Shown piece after piece: positions 24,575 through 32,638 of a stretch of DNA of 59,401 bases (positions are counted from its first letter, which is position 1; the number at the start of each line of letters is the position of its first letter). Both the position numbers and the translations under genes were made by a program. The notes below the pieces were generated by a model. It did no database searches. It saw only the letters and a program-made list of their open reading frames with translations, and was not told the origin of the DNA. Source of the stretch: Oxalobacteraceae bacterium (GTDB lineage: Bacteria > Pseudomonadota > Gammaproteobacteria > Burkholderiales > Burkholderiaceae_D); assembly GCA_027490255.1 (NCBI GenBank), contig JAIXYM010000118.1, positions 1 to 59,401 of the forward strand. The letters run 5' to 3'.

Positions 24575-25174
24575 TCACGCAAGACTTTCCAGATAGGGAC
24601 GCATCACATTAGTCATCCGACATATCTCGGCGGATTCCCAAAGTTCATCCATCGTGACTCTCTTTTGATTCCATGCATCTCTAAGCGCTTCGAGCGCAAC
24701 ATCGAGTCCGATTTTATTTCTGAATTTAAAGCAATCGGCAATCGTTTTTGCGATTGACGTCACCGGAATGTGCACGACACCATCAACCGCAACCTGCGTT
24801 ATGCCATCGCCTGGGTCTGACATTCTCACGATTCGAAGAGGTGGAAAATCATATTTGGGGACTCTAGCCTTTGGCGAAATTGCCACCCAAACTTCGCTTG
24901 GAGATTGCGTTGTCAGGCCGTGAACCTGTAGTGCTGTGAGCAAACAAAACACCACCCTGGGATGTTTAATTGCGATTTGCGCCAGATGATCAAGTTCAGT
25001 CACGGTTCGATCTGGCGATGCGTAGAGTCCCCTGCCAATTCGAACAAGCCCACCCTTACGGAGAATTTGCTGAAGGGTCGCGCCCGACACGCCAACCTCG
25101 GCAAGTGATCGCGCACGGACGATCCCTTGGGTGAGAGCGAGCTCTTGAACGGGGCATTTAGGGGCGGATTCCAT
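24575..25174 (-). CDS. AbiEi-family antitoxin-like regulator (second copy), orphan
   Basis: 199 residues. Winged HTH near the N-terminus (ARSLAEVGVSGATLQQILRK, LVRIGRGLYASPDRTVTE) and the AbiEi core VVFCLLTALQVHGLTTQSPS, EVWVAISPKARVPKYDFPPL, VTSIAKTIADCFKFRNKIGL and ALRDAWNQKRVTMDELW. Here again no AbiEii nucleotidyltransferase gene lies downstream; the RHH-ParE pair follows 71 bases later. An inverted repeat directly upstream is likely its operator. Confidence 0.82.
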   Translation of the reverse strand: MESAPKCPVQELALTQGIVRARSLAEVGVSGATLQQILRKGGLVRIGRGLYASPDRTVTELDHLAQIAIKHPRVVFCLLTALQVHGLTTQSPSEVWVAISPKARVPKYDFPPLRIVRMSDPGDGITQVAVDGVVHIPVTSIAKTIADCFKFRNKIGLDVALEALRDAWNQKRVTMDELWESAEICRMTNVMRPYLESLA

Positions 25175-25184
25175 GGCCGGATAT

Positions 25185-25228
25185 TACTAAAAAGTCGGAG
25201 AAAGTCAATAACTACCGACATTTCAGTA
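25185..25228. promoter_or_regulatory. Inverted-repeat operator upstream of the AbiEi-like gene
   Basis: TACTAAAAAGTCGG (25185-25198) faces CCGACATTTCAGTA (25215-25228): 12 of 14 positions are complementary, with a 16-base spacer. It starts 11 bases upstream of the ATG at 25174. AbiEi proteins are known to repress their own promoters by binding inverted repeats, which fits this arrangement. Confidence 0.65.
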
Positions 25229-25292
25229 AGAAAGTAAACCCCACACCCACCCCATCCAGCACCGGCAGCTTAAAAAAGGGACGGAACAAGTG

Positions 25293-25456
25293 ACCTTGCC
25301 GGAACCATTGATCCAAGATAACATTCACTCACATCCAGAGCTGGGGTCACCCAGCACCAACCTGCCTACCCGGGCAAGGTGGTTCGCAAAAGCGGATGCG
25401 GCCGAGAGGCAACCAAGCGGGAGTCAATCAACCCTCCCGCTGTGGAGGGTTTTTTT
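25293..25456 (+). ncRNA. Structured leader RNA candidate with antiterminator/terminator switch
   Basis: Elements visible: ACCTTGCC (25293-25300) pairs with GGCAAGGT (25373-25380); inside lies GCTGGG-GTCA-CCCAGC (25340-25355); then CGC-AAAA-GCG (about 25385-25394) and GGCC-GAGA-GGC (25400-25410, GNRA-type loop); then AGCGGGAG (25416-25423) paired with CTCCCGCT (25434-25441), which excludes the terminator AACCCTCC/GGAGGGTT (25430-25451) plus T-run. This is the layout of a riboswitch or attenuator upstream of the Tat-signal gene at 25524. I could not match it to a known class. An open frame also crosses the region, but it reads like non-coding sequence. Confidence 0.6.
25430..25456 (+). terminator. 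Intrinsic terminator ahead of the gene at 25524
   Basis: AACCCTCC-CGCTGT-GGAGGGTT followed by TTTTT: an 8-bp perfect stem with a 6-base loop and a U-run, one of the best terminators in the window. Its 5' arm overlaps the 3' arm of the alternative AGCGGGAG/CTCCCGCT stem, so both cannot form together. Confidence 0.85.
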
Positions 25457-25523
25457 ATTGGGCGGATTTATTCCTACTTGCCGTGCCCAGACAGGTGTCA
25501 AAACGGCTAAACAGGAGCAGTCA

Positions 25524-26282
25524 ATGAACACCATCTCGAGAAGGCAATTTCTCAAACTCGCCAGTGGCATAGGATTGGGAATCGCCATCGCCCCACTCAA
25601 GCTTGAAGCAGCCAGCACCAGCACACTCAATCAAGTGTGGCAGCAAGCCAATCAAACACCCCTGCTCTTCGATGTCACCGAGTACGGCACCCTATCCGTC
25701 GCCGACTACCCTGAACCAAAACTACGAAGCGATGTTTACAACATCCACTCCGATTGGAACGCGAGCCCGGCAGCATTAGCCCTCGCAGCTGAAAGCTGTA
25801 TTCCCCTGTCATGGTTCGCCGCTGATTTGCACCGAGAAGCCGTAGAACAAAAGCTAGACTCAATCAGCGAAAGCCTCCATGAATTAATCGGCTGCCCAGG
25901 TGCCGCACAAAAGATCATGTCCAACGTTCGCAACAACTGCGGCGACAGCGATTGCCCTGAGGTTGTCCAAGAATGGCTTGGCAATCTAAATCACGGGGAA
26001 TTCGAGTCGGTAGCCCAAGACATAGAACGCTGGCTCGCGGCCGAACCCAATTGGGCCTATGAGTACGAATACTTCGACGATTGGGCAGACGGTCAGCGCG
26101 CGGCCTTGAACTTCTTCCGCAATCTCGACCTAGACAGTATCTCAGGGATCAACATCGAGATCATCGAAGGGGAACACCCCGGCAGCACCTATTACGCCGC
26201 CGAGCTGACCATGGACCCCGAAGAAGCAAACGCCATCGCCGAGAGCGAGGCCATCCCAATCAGGTTCAGAAGAGTCCTCTGA
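25524..26282 (+). CDS. Tat-signal hypothetical protein
   Basis: 252 residues. MNTISRRQFLKLASGIGLGI is a textbook twin-arginine signal (SRRQFLK), with probable cleavage near KLEAAS, so the protein is exported folded. The mature part has Cys residues in ESCIPLSW, LIGCPGAAQ and NNCGDSDCPE, suggesting metal or disulfide sites, and an acidic Trp-rich stretch (WLAAEPNWAYEYEYFDDWAD). No known domain is recognised. ATG at 25524 has AGGAG upstream. First gene of a three-gene set after the structured leader. Confidence 0.75.
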   Translation: MNTISRRQFLKLASGIGLGIAIAPLKLEAASTSTLNQVWQQANQTPLLFDVTEYGTLSVADYPEPKLRSDVYNIHSDWNASPAALALAAESCIPLSWFAADLHREAVEQKLDSISESLHELIGCPGAAQKIMSNVRNNCGDSDCPEVVQEWLGNLNHGEFESVAQDIERWLAAEPNWAYEYEYFDDWADGQRAALNFFRNLDLDSISGINIEIIEGEHPGSTYYAAELTMDPEEANAIAESEAIPIRFRRVL

Positions 26283-26314
26283 CATCACCATCAAAACGCC
26301 ATTGAGTGCCAAGC

Positions 26315-26617
26315 ATGAACATACAACTGATCAAGATTGAACCGCTGAGCCCTTCCCTAGCCAGAAGCATCCCCCGCCCTCCAGCCACCCCCGAGAATTG
26401 CTACTGGGCGCTCGCCATCGAGGATGACGGGAAGTTTTATTTCTGGGGGAGAGGCATTTCATTGCCGATTTCGGAAGAGGACTACGTCATGGTGAAAGCG
26501 AATCCTAAATTATTTGTGGGGTCTACCAGCTACTACTTGAACCTACGAATTAGCTTTTTGATTCAGAATAACTGTGACTTTGAAAACAATACAAAAAGTG
26601 AAAGGACACTCCAATGA
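26315..26617 (+). CDS. Hypothetical protein, 100 residues
   Basis: Begins MNIQLIKIEPLSPSLARS. No signal peptide or recognised domain; the middle WALAIEDDGKFYFWGRGISL suggests a small beta-rich cytoplasmic protein. The ATG at 26315 is preferred over a GTG three codons upstream. Its TGA stop overlaps the ATG of the HD gene (ATGA), so the two are translationally coupled. The function may be tied to the HD hydrolase. Confidence 0.65.
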   Translation: MNIQLIKIEPLSPSLARSIPRPPATPENCYWALAIEDDGKFYFWGRGISLPISEEDYVMVKANPKLFVGSTSYYLNLRISFLIQNNCDFENNTKSERTLQ

Positions 26618-27180
26618 TTACTCCCAGATTTTCTCAAGCAGTATCCCTGGCTATCCAAGCCCATGATGGCGACTTCAGAAAAGGCACCACCATCCCCTAC
26701 ATTTCGCACCCACTCGCCGTTGCTTCAATCGCTTTGGAATATGGCGCTGATGAAGATCAGGCCATTGCGGCACTGCTCCACGATGCCATCGAAGATGGCG
26801 GAAAAGAATATGCTCAGTTGATTGAAGCGCAATTCGGGCAACGGGTGCTCTATCTAGTAGAAGGATGCACCGATGGCGTACCGGATGCTCAAGGCAAAAA
26901 AGCAGACTGGCACGAACGCAAACGAAGCTACCTACAACATCTGAAACAAGCGCACGACGATGTATTGCTGATTTCAGGTGCTGACAAACTGCACAACGCC
27001 AGAGCGATCGTTTCTGATCTTAAATCGGTGGGGCAAATAGTATTTGAGCGGTTTTCTACAAAAAAAGACGGCACGCTTTGGTATTACGAAAGTCTGGCAG
27101 ATATCTTCGAGGCACGAAAAGCGCCGATGGCAAAACCAATCCGGGAAACCGTCAATGAAATATTGGAAATGACTCGATAA
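26614..27180 (+). CDS. HD-domain phosphohydrolase (SpoT/MESH1-like)
   Basis: 188 residues. Pattern of the RelA/SpoT-type HD hydrolase: AIQAHDGDFRKGTTIPYISH (first His of the metal site), then AIAALLHDAIEDGG (the HD pair and ED), DVLLISGADKLHNARAIVSD (final Asp and Lys-Leu-Asn). It lacks synthetase or TGS domains and is close in size to the small alarmone hydrolases that split (p)ppGpp; other nucleotide substrates are possible. Stand-alone hydrolases of this kind accompany toxic synthetases, but none is seen here. Confidence 0.85.
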   Translation: MITPRFSQAVSLAIQAHDGDFRKGTTIPYISHPLAVASIALEYGADEDQAIAALLHDAIEDGGKEYAQLIEAQFGQRVLYLVEGCTDGVPDAQGKKADWHERKRSYLQHLKQAHDDVLLISGADKLHNARAIVSDLKSVGQIVFERFSTKKDGTLWYYESLADIFEARKAPMAKPIRETVNEILEMTR

Positions 27181-27354
27181 GGTAATCTCCTGCCTCAGAA
27201 TCTCCTGACGTTTTCGCCGTGGTGCGACAGGAGGGAGCTTTGAGAAAAACTGGGGTTTTAGAGTCGCACCAATTAGCAGAAGATTACTTTTTGGCAGTAG
27301 CGTATGCCTAATATCACCTCCGCCTGAGTTAACAGTTTAATGAGGCTTGATAAT

Positions 27355-28386
27355 CTACCTTTTATTCGAGAAGCAACGCGAGCATTTTGCCAAATCGCAG
27401 GTGGGGGTTAGTTCGTGATTTACCGTTACCGGGCATATCGGCCCATCTCCGGTCATTCTGAAATTTATCCTTCCATGGTGCTCTAGGAAGTTTACAGTTA
27501 CCGATTCATATGCATGGCCGCCCCAAGAACTTGCAACCAGGTGCGCCCCCTTTGGCGCAAACCTTCTTCTTTTGTCCAGATCAGATTCAACAGTAAAATT
27601 TACAATCATCAACTTTGCGTCAAGTCTAGATGCGTTCGGATGGCGTGTGTACATTATTGAGTCCACCTCTCCATCGGATCTCTCGAAAATTTTCTGGGCT
27701 AACCAGTTTGACACCTCTGGAATTGCTGCCAATTCGCCAACGTGGGATAGCCGAATTCTAGGTCTCCTCGAGAAGCCATTTAATTCCGAATTTTTTGCAT
27801 CTATTTTCGCGTAACTAATAGCTTTGTCTATTTGATTATAAAAGGCCTGAAGGTTAGTAGGCGAAACTTTACTTAGATTGAGGTTTTCGAACTGCAGAAC
27901 CGCCAAATAGTTAAATACGCCTCTCGCGATCGACGACAAATGCTTATCTCGACCATCATGCGCGTAGCATCCACCACCGCATTTAGAAGTGGGCTTACAA
28001 GTACTAAGAGGGAACCTTACGGATACCCCCTGCTTTATAGAATAACCAAAAAATCCCCTTTTAAATATTAGTTCATGGAACGGCTCACTATCCGAAGAAA
28101 TAGCCTTAATCATGGAGTTTTCGATTAGAACTCGAGCGCGAAAAAGTTGGCTATCGATCTTTAGCCTCTCCTCTGGAGCACATGAAGCGGCGCGACTACG
28201 CGCCGCTAGAGAAAAATAAATCCTACCGGGCTCACTATACGCGGCAATTAATTGGTTGTAGTTCCGCGCGGGATTGTCGCTTGCGAATTTGCAAGCCGAT
28301 GCAATATCAGCAATCCAGCTATCAATCCCTCTGTCACTCCAGTTTATAGGCTTTCGGCGAAAGAAAATTTTACTTTTTGTGTTCAT
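27355..28386 (-). CDS. Uncharacterised cysteine-rich protein coupled to the C5 methyltransferase
   Basis: 343 residues. A cysteine cluster in the middle, FPLSTCKPTSKCGGGCYAHD (C130, C136, C140), resembles the CX5CX3CYA motif of Gp88-type phage proteins. The C-terminus has a second set (PICPVTVNHELTPTCDLAKC, then SRCFSNKR), so a metal or Fe-S centre is likely. Other conserved-looking parts: YNQLIAAYSEPGRIYFSLAA, SHVGELAAIPEVSNWLAQKI. Its start overlaps the methyltransferase stop by 17 bases, so it is coexpressed and may be the nuclease or accessory subunit of a type II-like system. No standard nuclease motif was recognised. Confidence 0.6.
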   Translation of the reverse strand: MNTKSKIFFRRKPINWSDRGIDSWIADIASACKFASDNPARNYNQLIAAYSEPGRIYFSLAARSRAASCAPEERLKIDSQLFRARVLIENSMIKAISSDSEPFHELIFKRGFFGYSIKQGVSVRFPLSTCKPTSKCGGGCYAHDGRDKHLSSIARGVFNYLAVLQFENLNLSKVSPTNLQAFYNQIDKAISYAKIDAKNSELNGFSRRPRIRLSHVGELAAIPEVSNWLAQKIFERSDGEVDSIMYTRHPNASRLDAKLMIVNFTVESDLDKRRRFAPKGAHLVASSWGGHAYESVTVNFLEHHGRINFRMTGDGPICPVTVNHELTPTCDLAKCSRCFSNKR

Positions 28387-29437
28387 AGCCTGTGACGCCT
28401 AAACGTGTGGCTATAGCGCTAGCCAGCGTAAATCCCAATTGAACTGGAACAGCATTAACGATTTGTTTGGCTACGTCAAGCGGCTTTCCAGCGAACTGAA
28501 AATCATCTGGGAATCCCTGAATTCTTGCGCACTCCCTGGATGTGAGCTCCCTCGGCAGGGTGGGGTGTATGTGGAACACAAACCCTCCGTCGCCTCCTGC
28601 CATCAGAGAATTAGATGGCTGATCGCTATCTAGTCGCCATCTCTTTCTCTTCTTGTCTTGCTCTCCAGGTCTCAATTGCTTAAATCGTTGAACAACCTCC
28701 TCCGTATGCGTTACCGCTGTGTGGTGGGTTGGAAAGTCGCTCCTGTTGATATTTGGCGATCGAAGTTGTCGTAAAGCGTCGGCGACTGTTTTCCACCGAT
28801 CGCTTACTAACGGATTTTTTTGTGTGGGGTTGAAGTTCGTAGGAAGAGGAAAAAATGGTACGTCACTGTTTATCAAGCAGTCGATCTTGATGCCAATCAC
28901 TATAAGCCGCCGACGCTTTGTAAATGCACCATAATCCGCAGCATTCACTATTTTCCACTCGATCTTATATTGCCCTTTATGTTCTAGTAATGAAATTAGA
29001 TCGTTCAAAACAGTCCCATGCCACTGCCAAGCGAGATTTGGAACATTTTCAAACAAAAAAAATTTTGGCCTTACAATACGAACCACTTCCGCGTAATCTG
29101 ATAAAGTCGTCGCCCTTGGGTCGGCCATCCCAAGCCTCTTGCCAATAGTTGAAAATGGCTGACACGGCGGGCCACCGATAACTCCATCAATATCTTTGAG
29201 GGCAAATTGACTTAGCTGTTCATCTATAAATTGCCTAACAGTGCAGTTCAGGATTAATGCTTTTTCGAGTAAAAATTCGGATCCAATTCGAAGGTCTTTG
29301 TTCAATCGTAAAGTTTCAGAATAGATTGTGTTGGCCTCTACACAGGCGATCGATTCAAAGCCTCCGGAACTTTCGAATCCGAGGTCAAGACCTCCCGCAC
29401 CAGAAAATAGCGATAGGGTTTTAAGTTTGCTTTTCAT
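28370..29437 (-). CDS. DNA (cytosine-5-)-methyltransferase
   Basis: 355 residues. Motif I TLSLFSGAGGLDLGFESSGG, motif IV IGGPPCQPFSTIGKR with catalytic Cys92, motif VI FENV (130-132), motif VIII near FTKRRRLIVIGI, the target-recognition region around 200-260, and motifs IX-X (RELTSRECARIQGFPDDFQF, and PVQLG). It methylates C5 of cytosine in a target that cannot be read from sequence. It lies 80 bases after the type III res gene and is coupled to the cysteine-rich gene downstream, so the type III operon and this methylase may form one extended block. Confidence 0.95.
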   Translation of the reverse strand: MKSKLKTLSLFSGAGGLDLGFESSGGFESIACVEANTIYSETLRLNKDLRIGSEFLLEKALILNCTVRQFIDEQLSQFALKDIDGVIGGPPCQPFSTIGKRLGMADPRATTLSDYAEVVRIVRPKFFLFENVPNLAWQWHGTVLNDLISLLEHKGQYKIEWKIVNAADYGAFTKRRRLIVIGIKIDCLINSDVPFFPLPTNFNPTQKNPLVSDRWKTVADALRQLRSPNINRSDFPTHHTAVTHTEEVVQRFKQLRPGEQDKKRKRWRLDSDQPSNSLMAGGDGGFVFHIHPTLPRELTSRECARIQGFPDDFQFAGKPLDVAKQIVNAVPVQLGFTLASAIATRLGVTGYEHKK

Positions 29438-29517
29438 TAGTCACTCGAAGCCCAAATTATATTGGGATTGATTATTATTTTGGAGGTGTATTGCACCCTA
29501 ATTCAAGCCATTTTTCA

Positions 29518-32500
29518 TTACAACCTGCATACTATCTCCATTAATCTATCGAAGTTATCTATTACATCATATTTAACTTTTCCATGAGAAGCAGGATTGT
29601 TTATGGACCGGAAGAATTTTCGAGCACAATCAATTTTGGCTTTTTCGATCTCCCGTAGATTCAAAGTTGACATCGTTCCTTTTGTCTCTGCGACAAAGTA
29701 GATATGTTTGACTAACCCTTCTCGAAAGGAGATGGCCCAATCAGGATTGTAGTCGCCAACAGGTGTCGGAATCATGAAACCCCGCGGAAGCTTAGCGTAA
29801 ACGACGACTTCAGCGCTGGACTCTAGAGCGTAAGCAAAATTACGCTCTGGCGTAGATCCAGAATCTGGCAATACGTAGTCATAAATGTGCCGTTTACTCG
29901 TTCTAATAGCGTTACTAAAATCCTGTTTAAGTTGTCCCGTAGTGAAGATATCCAGGTCGAACTTGTCCTCGACTGGGTCATAGGCCAGGTGTTCGATGAT
30001 CACAGCGGCCTTCTGCTCATTGATTAGGCGAGTCGCCTCTGCAATGAAGCTCTCTGGATTGGTCTTAAACTGCGCGAATACGGCAGCGTTAAGTCTCTTC
30101 AAAATCTCAGTCACCGTGCGCCGGGTTAGATGAGTGCTTTCTGTAAGCTTACCGATTAGATCGTACTTGACGGTCGAATGGCTCGATTTCTTACTGTCCT
30201 CTATTCTGGTTTCTGAAACCTCGAATCCCTGCCCGTTTTGGAGCAAATCTGCACTTATAGTTTTTTTTTGCTCGCCAACTTCAATGGTGTAGCGCAGCGG
30301 AGTCACCCGAAGGCCAGCATCCTTGTCGTTAAGGGTATTAGCCGCCTTTTGCACCAACTCGCCGGAGTCGAAGTCGACGCTGTATACAGCCTTGCGATTG
30401 ATACGATTCCAGAGCTCCTTAAACTCCGGCTTCTCGAAGTTGCCGTTGAGCGGGTTCTTCTTGGGCTTGCGGTCGTCGCCGATTTCGGGCAACAGGCTCT
30501 CGCTGAAAACGCTGTCGATGAGCTTGAATACCTGCTCGGGGTACGGTGCCAACTCGGGGGGCAACGCAGCTAGTGCGCCGTCTTTCTTTGCCTCATGGTA
30601 GGCGCTGGTGATTCGATCTGCACCGTCGGTGTAGTCATGCTTGAGAAGGTACTTGTAAATCTGCTTGGCGAGCAGCGGTGTAACTTCGACATCGCCAGAC
30701 TCCGTCTTAAGCACCTTGCCAGTAAAGTAGGCCTCACTCGCCACGCGTGGGCGCGCCGACAGCGACTCGCTGATGTCCTTCTGCAGCGCAGCGACAAAGT
30801 CCTTGTAGCTCTCGCTCGCCACCACAGTCAGCACGTTCAGTTCGTGTACCGTAACCGGGTGATCCATTCTTTCACCGCTTTGGTTGACGGACAGCCGCAA
30901 GCCGCGGCCCACCTCCTGGCGGCGCGAAATGGTGTTGTCGCTATGCTTCAGTGCGCAGATGACAAACACGTTCGGGCTGTCCCAGCCTTCACGAAGGGCG
31001 GAATGTGAGAAGATGAAACGCACCGGCTCATTAAGCGACAGCAGGCGCTCCTTGTGCTTCAGGATCAGGTCGTACGCATCCACGTCGTCCGACAGTCCTG
31101 CGTTCTCGCCACGCGCCGCGACCGTGGGATTAGCCAGTCGTTTGCTCTTTTTGTCGATTGAGAAATAGCCACTGTGGGTCTTGTAGACAGAAATGCCTTT
31201 TAGGTACTTGATGTACGGCGTCTCATCCAGAGTTAGCACCTCATTGAGGTAGAGCTGGTACTCCTCCTCGAACATACGGGCGTATTCGCCTTTCTCATCC
31301 GGCGCACTGTAGTCGCGGTACTTCACCACCTCATCAATGAAGTAGAGCGTGAGCACCTTTACACCTTGCTGGTACAGAGCCTGTTCTTTGTCGAAGTGCG
31401 CCTTAATGGCTTCGCGGATCTGAATTCGTCGCAGCGCGGTCTCGGTCACATCACCAGTCGCGTCCCCAACGGTCAGCTCAACGCCATTAGTGAAACTCAG
31501 GGTGTCGAAGTTGGCGTTGATGTCGGCCACGACAAAGCCGCCCCGATACTGATCTAGCCCGTTCGAAAGATCGAACAGGTTGTCGCCCTTGGAAAGCTTC
31601 CTGACGATTCTCTTGATATTGCCACCCGCCAACCTCTGCTCAAACTCGACGCGGGCCTCGGGGGGGGTCTTACTCGATATCTCGATCGACTGAAGGTACA
31701 GATAGCCAGCCGTTCCCGCCAGGTCCTTAACCGTGATACCGCGCACCGCGATCCTTTTTACCAGTTTCTGGTTGTAGGCGTCCAGCGCATCGAGGCGGTG
31801 AATCTTGTTGTGCGTGGTCTTGTGAGTGGCTGAGTATCGCAACACCATCAACGCCTTGAACTCCTCCAGTGAATTAAGCGTCATCGCGCCTTCCATCTTC
31901 TGCGGCTCATCCAGGATAAGAATCGGACGGTTGGCGCTGATCACGTCGATGGGTTTGCGCGACTGAAATTCGTCCAATACGTCATAAATGCGGCGGTTCT
32001 CGGCTCCTCGTGCGGCGAATGACTGCACGTTGATCACCATCACGTTGATACCCGCGTCGGATGAGAAGCTCTCCAGATGGTGCAGCTGCTTAGAGTTGTA
32101 TATGAAGTAGCGCGCCTTCTTGTGGTAAATCTCCAGGAAGTGCGCAGCAGTGATTTCAAGCGACTTGGCCACGCCCTCACGGATCGCGATGCTGGGCACC
32201 ACAATGATGAACTTGCTCCAGCCGTACTGCTTGTTCAGCTCGAAAATGGTTTTGATGTAGCAATAGGTCTTGCCCGTACCCGTTTCCATCTCGATGTCGA
32301 GATTGACCTTGGCCACTCTGGTCTTAACCAGCACATCTGACACCGGCAGGTTCTGGCCGTGCTGCACGGCTCGGATGTTGTCTAGCAGAGCTGCTTCCGG
32401 TAGCGTGAAGTCGGCGTTGCGGAAAGCAGCTTCCCGTTCCGCTAGACCTTCAGGCAAAGCTGCCTCCAGCGCGAGCGTCACTTGCAGGCTCGCAGGAGTT

Positions 32501-32631
32501 GTTTTCTGGCTGCCGGGGTCGATCCGGTAACGAATGCCGCCACAATGCGGAACCTGCCCCTTGAAACACTCGACTACTGCCTGTACCGCTGCGGTCTGGT
32601 AGACCTGCGTCTTGAATTTCAGCTGCATCAA
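29518..32631 (-). CDS. res: Type III restriction enzyme, Res subunit
   Basis: ATP-dependent restriction subunit, 1037 residues. SF2 helicase motifs: [20 protein letters not shown] (Walker A at 115-122), [10 protein letters not shown] (DEPQ), [19 protein letters not shown] region, and [18 protein letters not shown] with [11 protein letters not shown] (motifs V-VI). The C-terminal endonuclease domain shows [19 protein letters not shown] followed by AETKG, the D...ExK pattern of PD-(D/E)xK nucleases. It works as a complex with Mod, which follows the usual order mod then res with only 7 bases between them. Confidence 0.94.
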   Translation of the reverse strand: MMQLKFKTQVYQTAAVQAVVECFKGQVPHCGGIRYRIDPGSQKTTPASLQVTLALEAALPEGLAEREAAFRNADFTLPEAALLDNIRAVQHGQNLPVSDVLVKTRVAKVNLDIEMETGTGKTYCYIKTIFELNKQYGWSKFIIVVPSIAIREGVAKSLEITAAHFLEIYHKKARYFIYNSKQLHHLESFSSDAGINVMVINVQSFAARGAENRRIYDVLDEFQSRKPIDVISANRPILILDEPQKMEGAMTLNSLEEFKALMVLRYSATHKTTHNKIHRLDALDAYNQKLVKRIAVRGITVKDLAGTAGYLYLQSIEISSKTPPEARVEFEQRLAGGNIKRIVRKLSKGDNLFDLSNGLDQYRGGFVVADINANFDTLSFTNGVELTVGDATGDVTETALRRIQIREAIKAHFDKEQALYQQGVKVLTLYFIDEVVKYRDYSAPDEKGEYARMFEEEYQLYLNEVLTLDETPYIKYLKGISVYKTHSGYFSIDKKSKRLANPTVAARGENAGLSDDVDAYDLILKHKERLLSLNEPVRFIFSHSALREGWDSPNVFVICALKHSDNTISRRQEVGRGLRLSVNQSGERMDHPVTVHELNVLTVVASESYKDFVAALQKDISESLSARPRVASEAYFTGKVLKTESGDVEVTPLLAKQIYKYLLKHDYTDGADRITSAYHEAKKDGALAALPPELAPYPEQVFKLIDSVFSESLLPEIGDDRKPKKNPLNGNFEKPEFKELWNRINRKAVYSVDFDSGELVQKAANTLNDKDAGLRVTPLRYTIEVGEQKKTISADLLQNGQGFEVSETRIEDSKKSSHSTVKYDLIGKLTESTHLTRRTVTEILKRLNAAVFAQFKTNPESFIAEATRLINEQKAAVIIEHLAYDPVEDKFDLDIFTTGQLKQDFSNAIRTSKRHIYDYVLPDSGSTPERNFAYALESSAEVVVYAKLPRGFMIPTPVGDYNPDWAISFREGLVKHIYFVAETKGTMSTLNLREIEKAKIDCARKFFRSINNPASHGKVKYDVIDNFDRLMEIVCRL

Positions 32632-32638
32632 GCCCTCC

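Noticed and set aside
22320..25174. Complete type IV AbiEi-AbiEii systems
   Set aside because: Both AbiEi-like genes were checked for an adjacent nucleotidyltransferase gene; none is present on either side.
25290..25523. Upstream extension of the Tat-protein frame through the structured leader
   Set aside because: The frame is open, but the true N-terminus is the SRRQFLK signal at 25524 with AGGAG upstream; the extension crosses strong RNA hairpins and a terminator.
27221..27270. Inverted repeat GGTGCGAC/GTCGCACC after the HD gene as terminator
   Set aside because: The arms are 34 bases apart with no T-run; too weak to call as terminator or operator.
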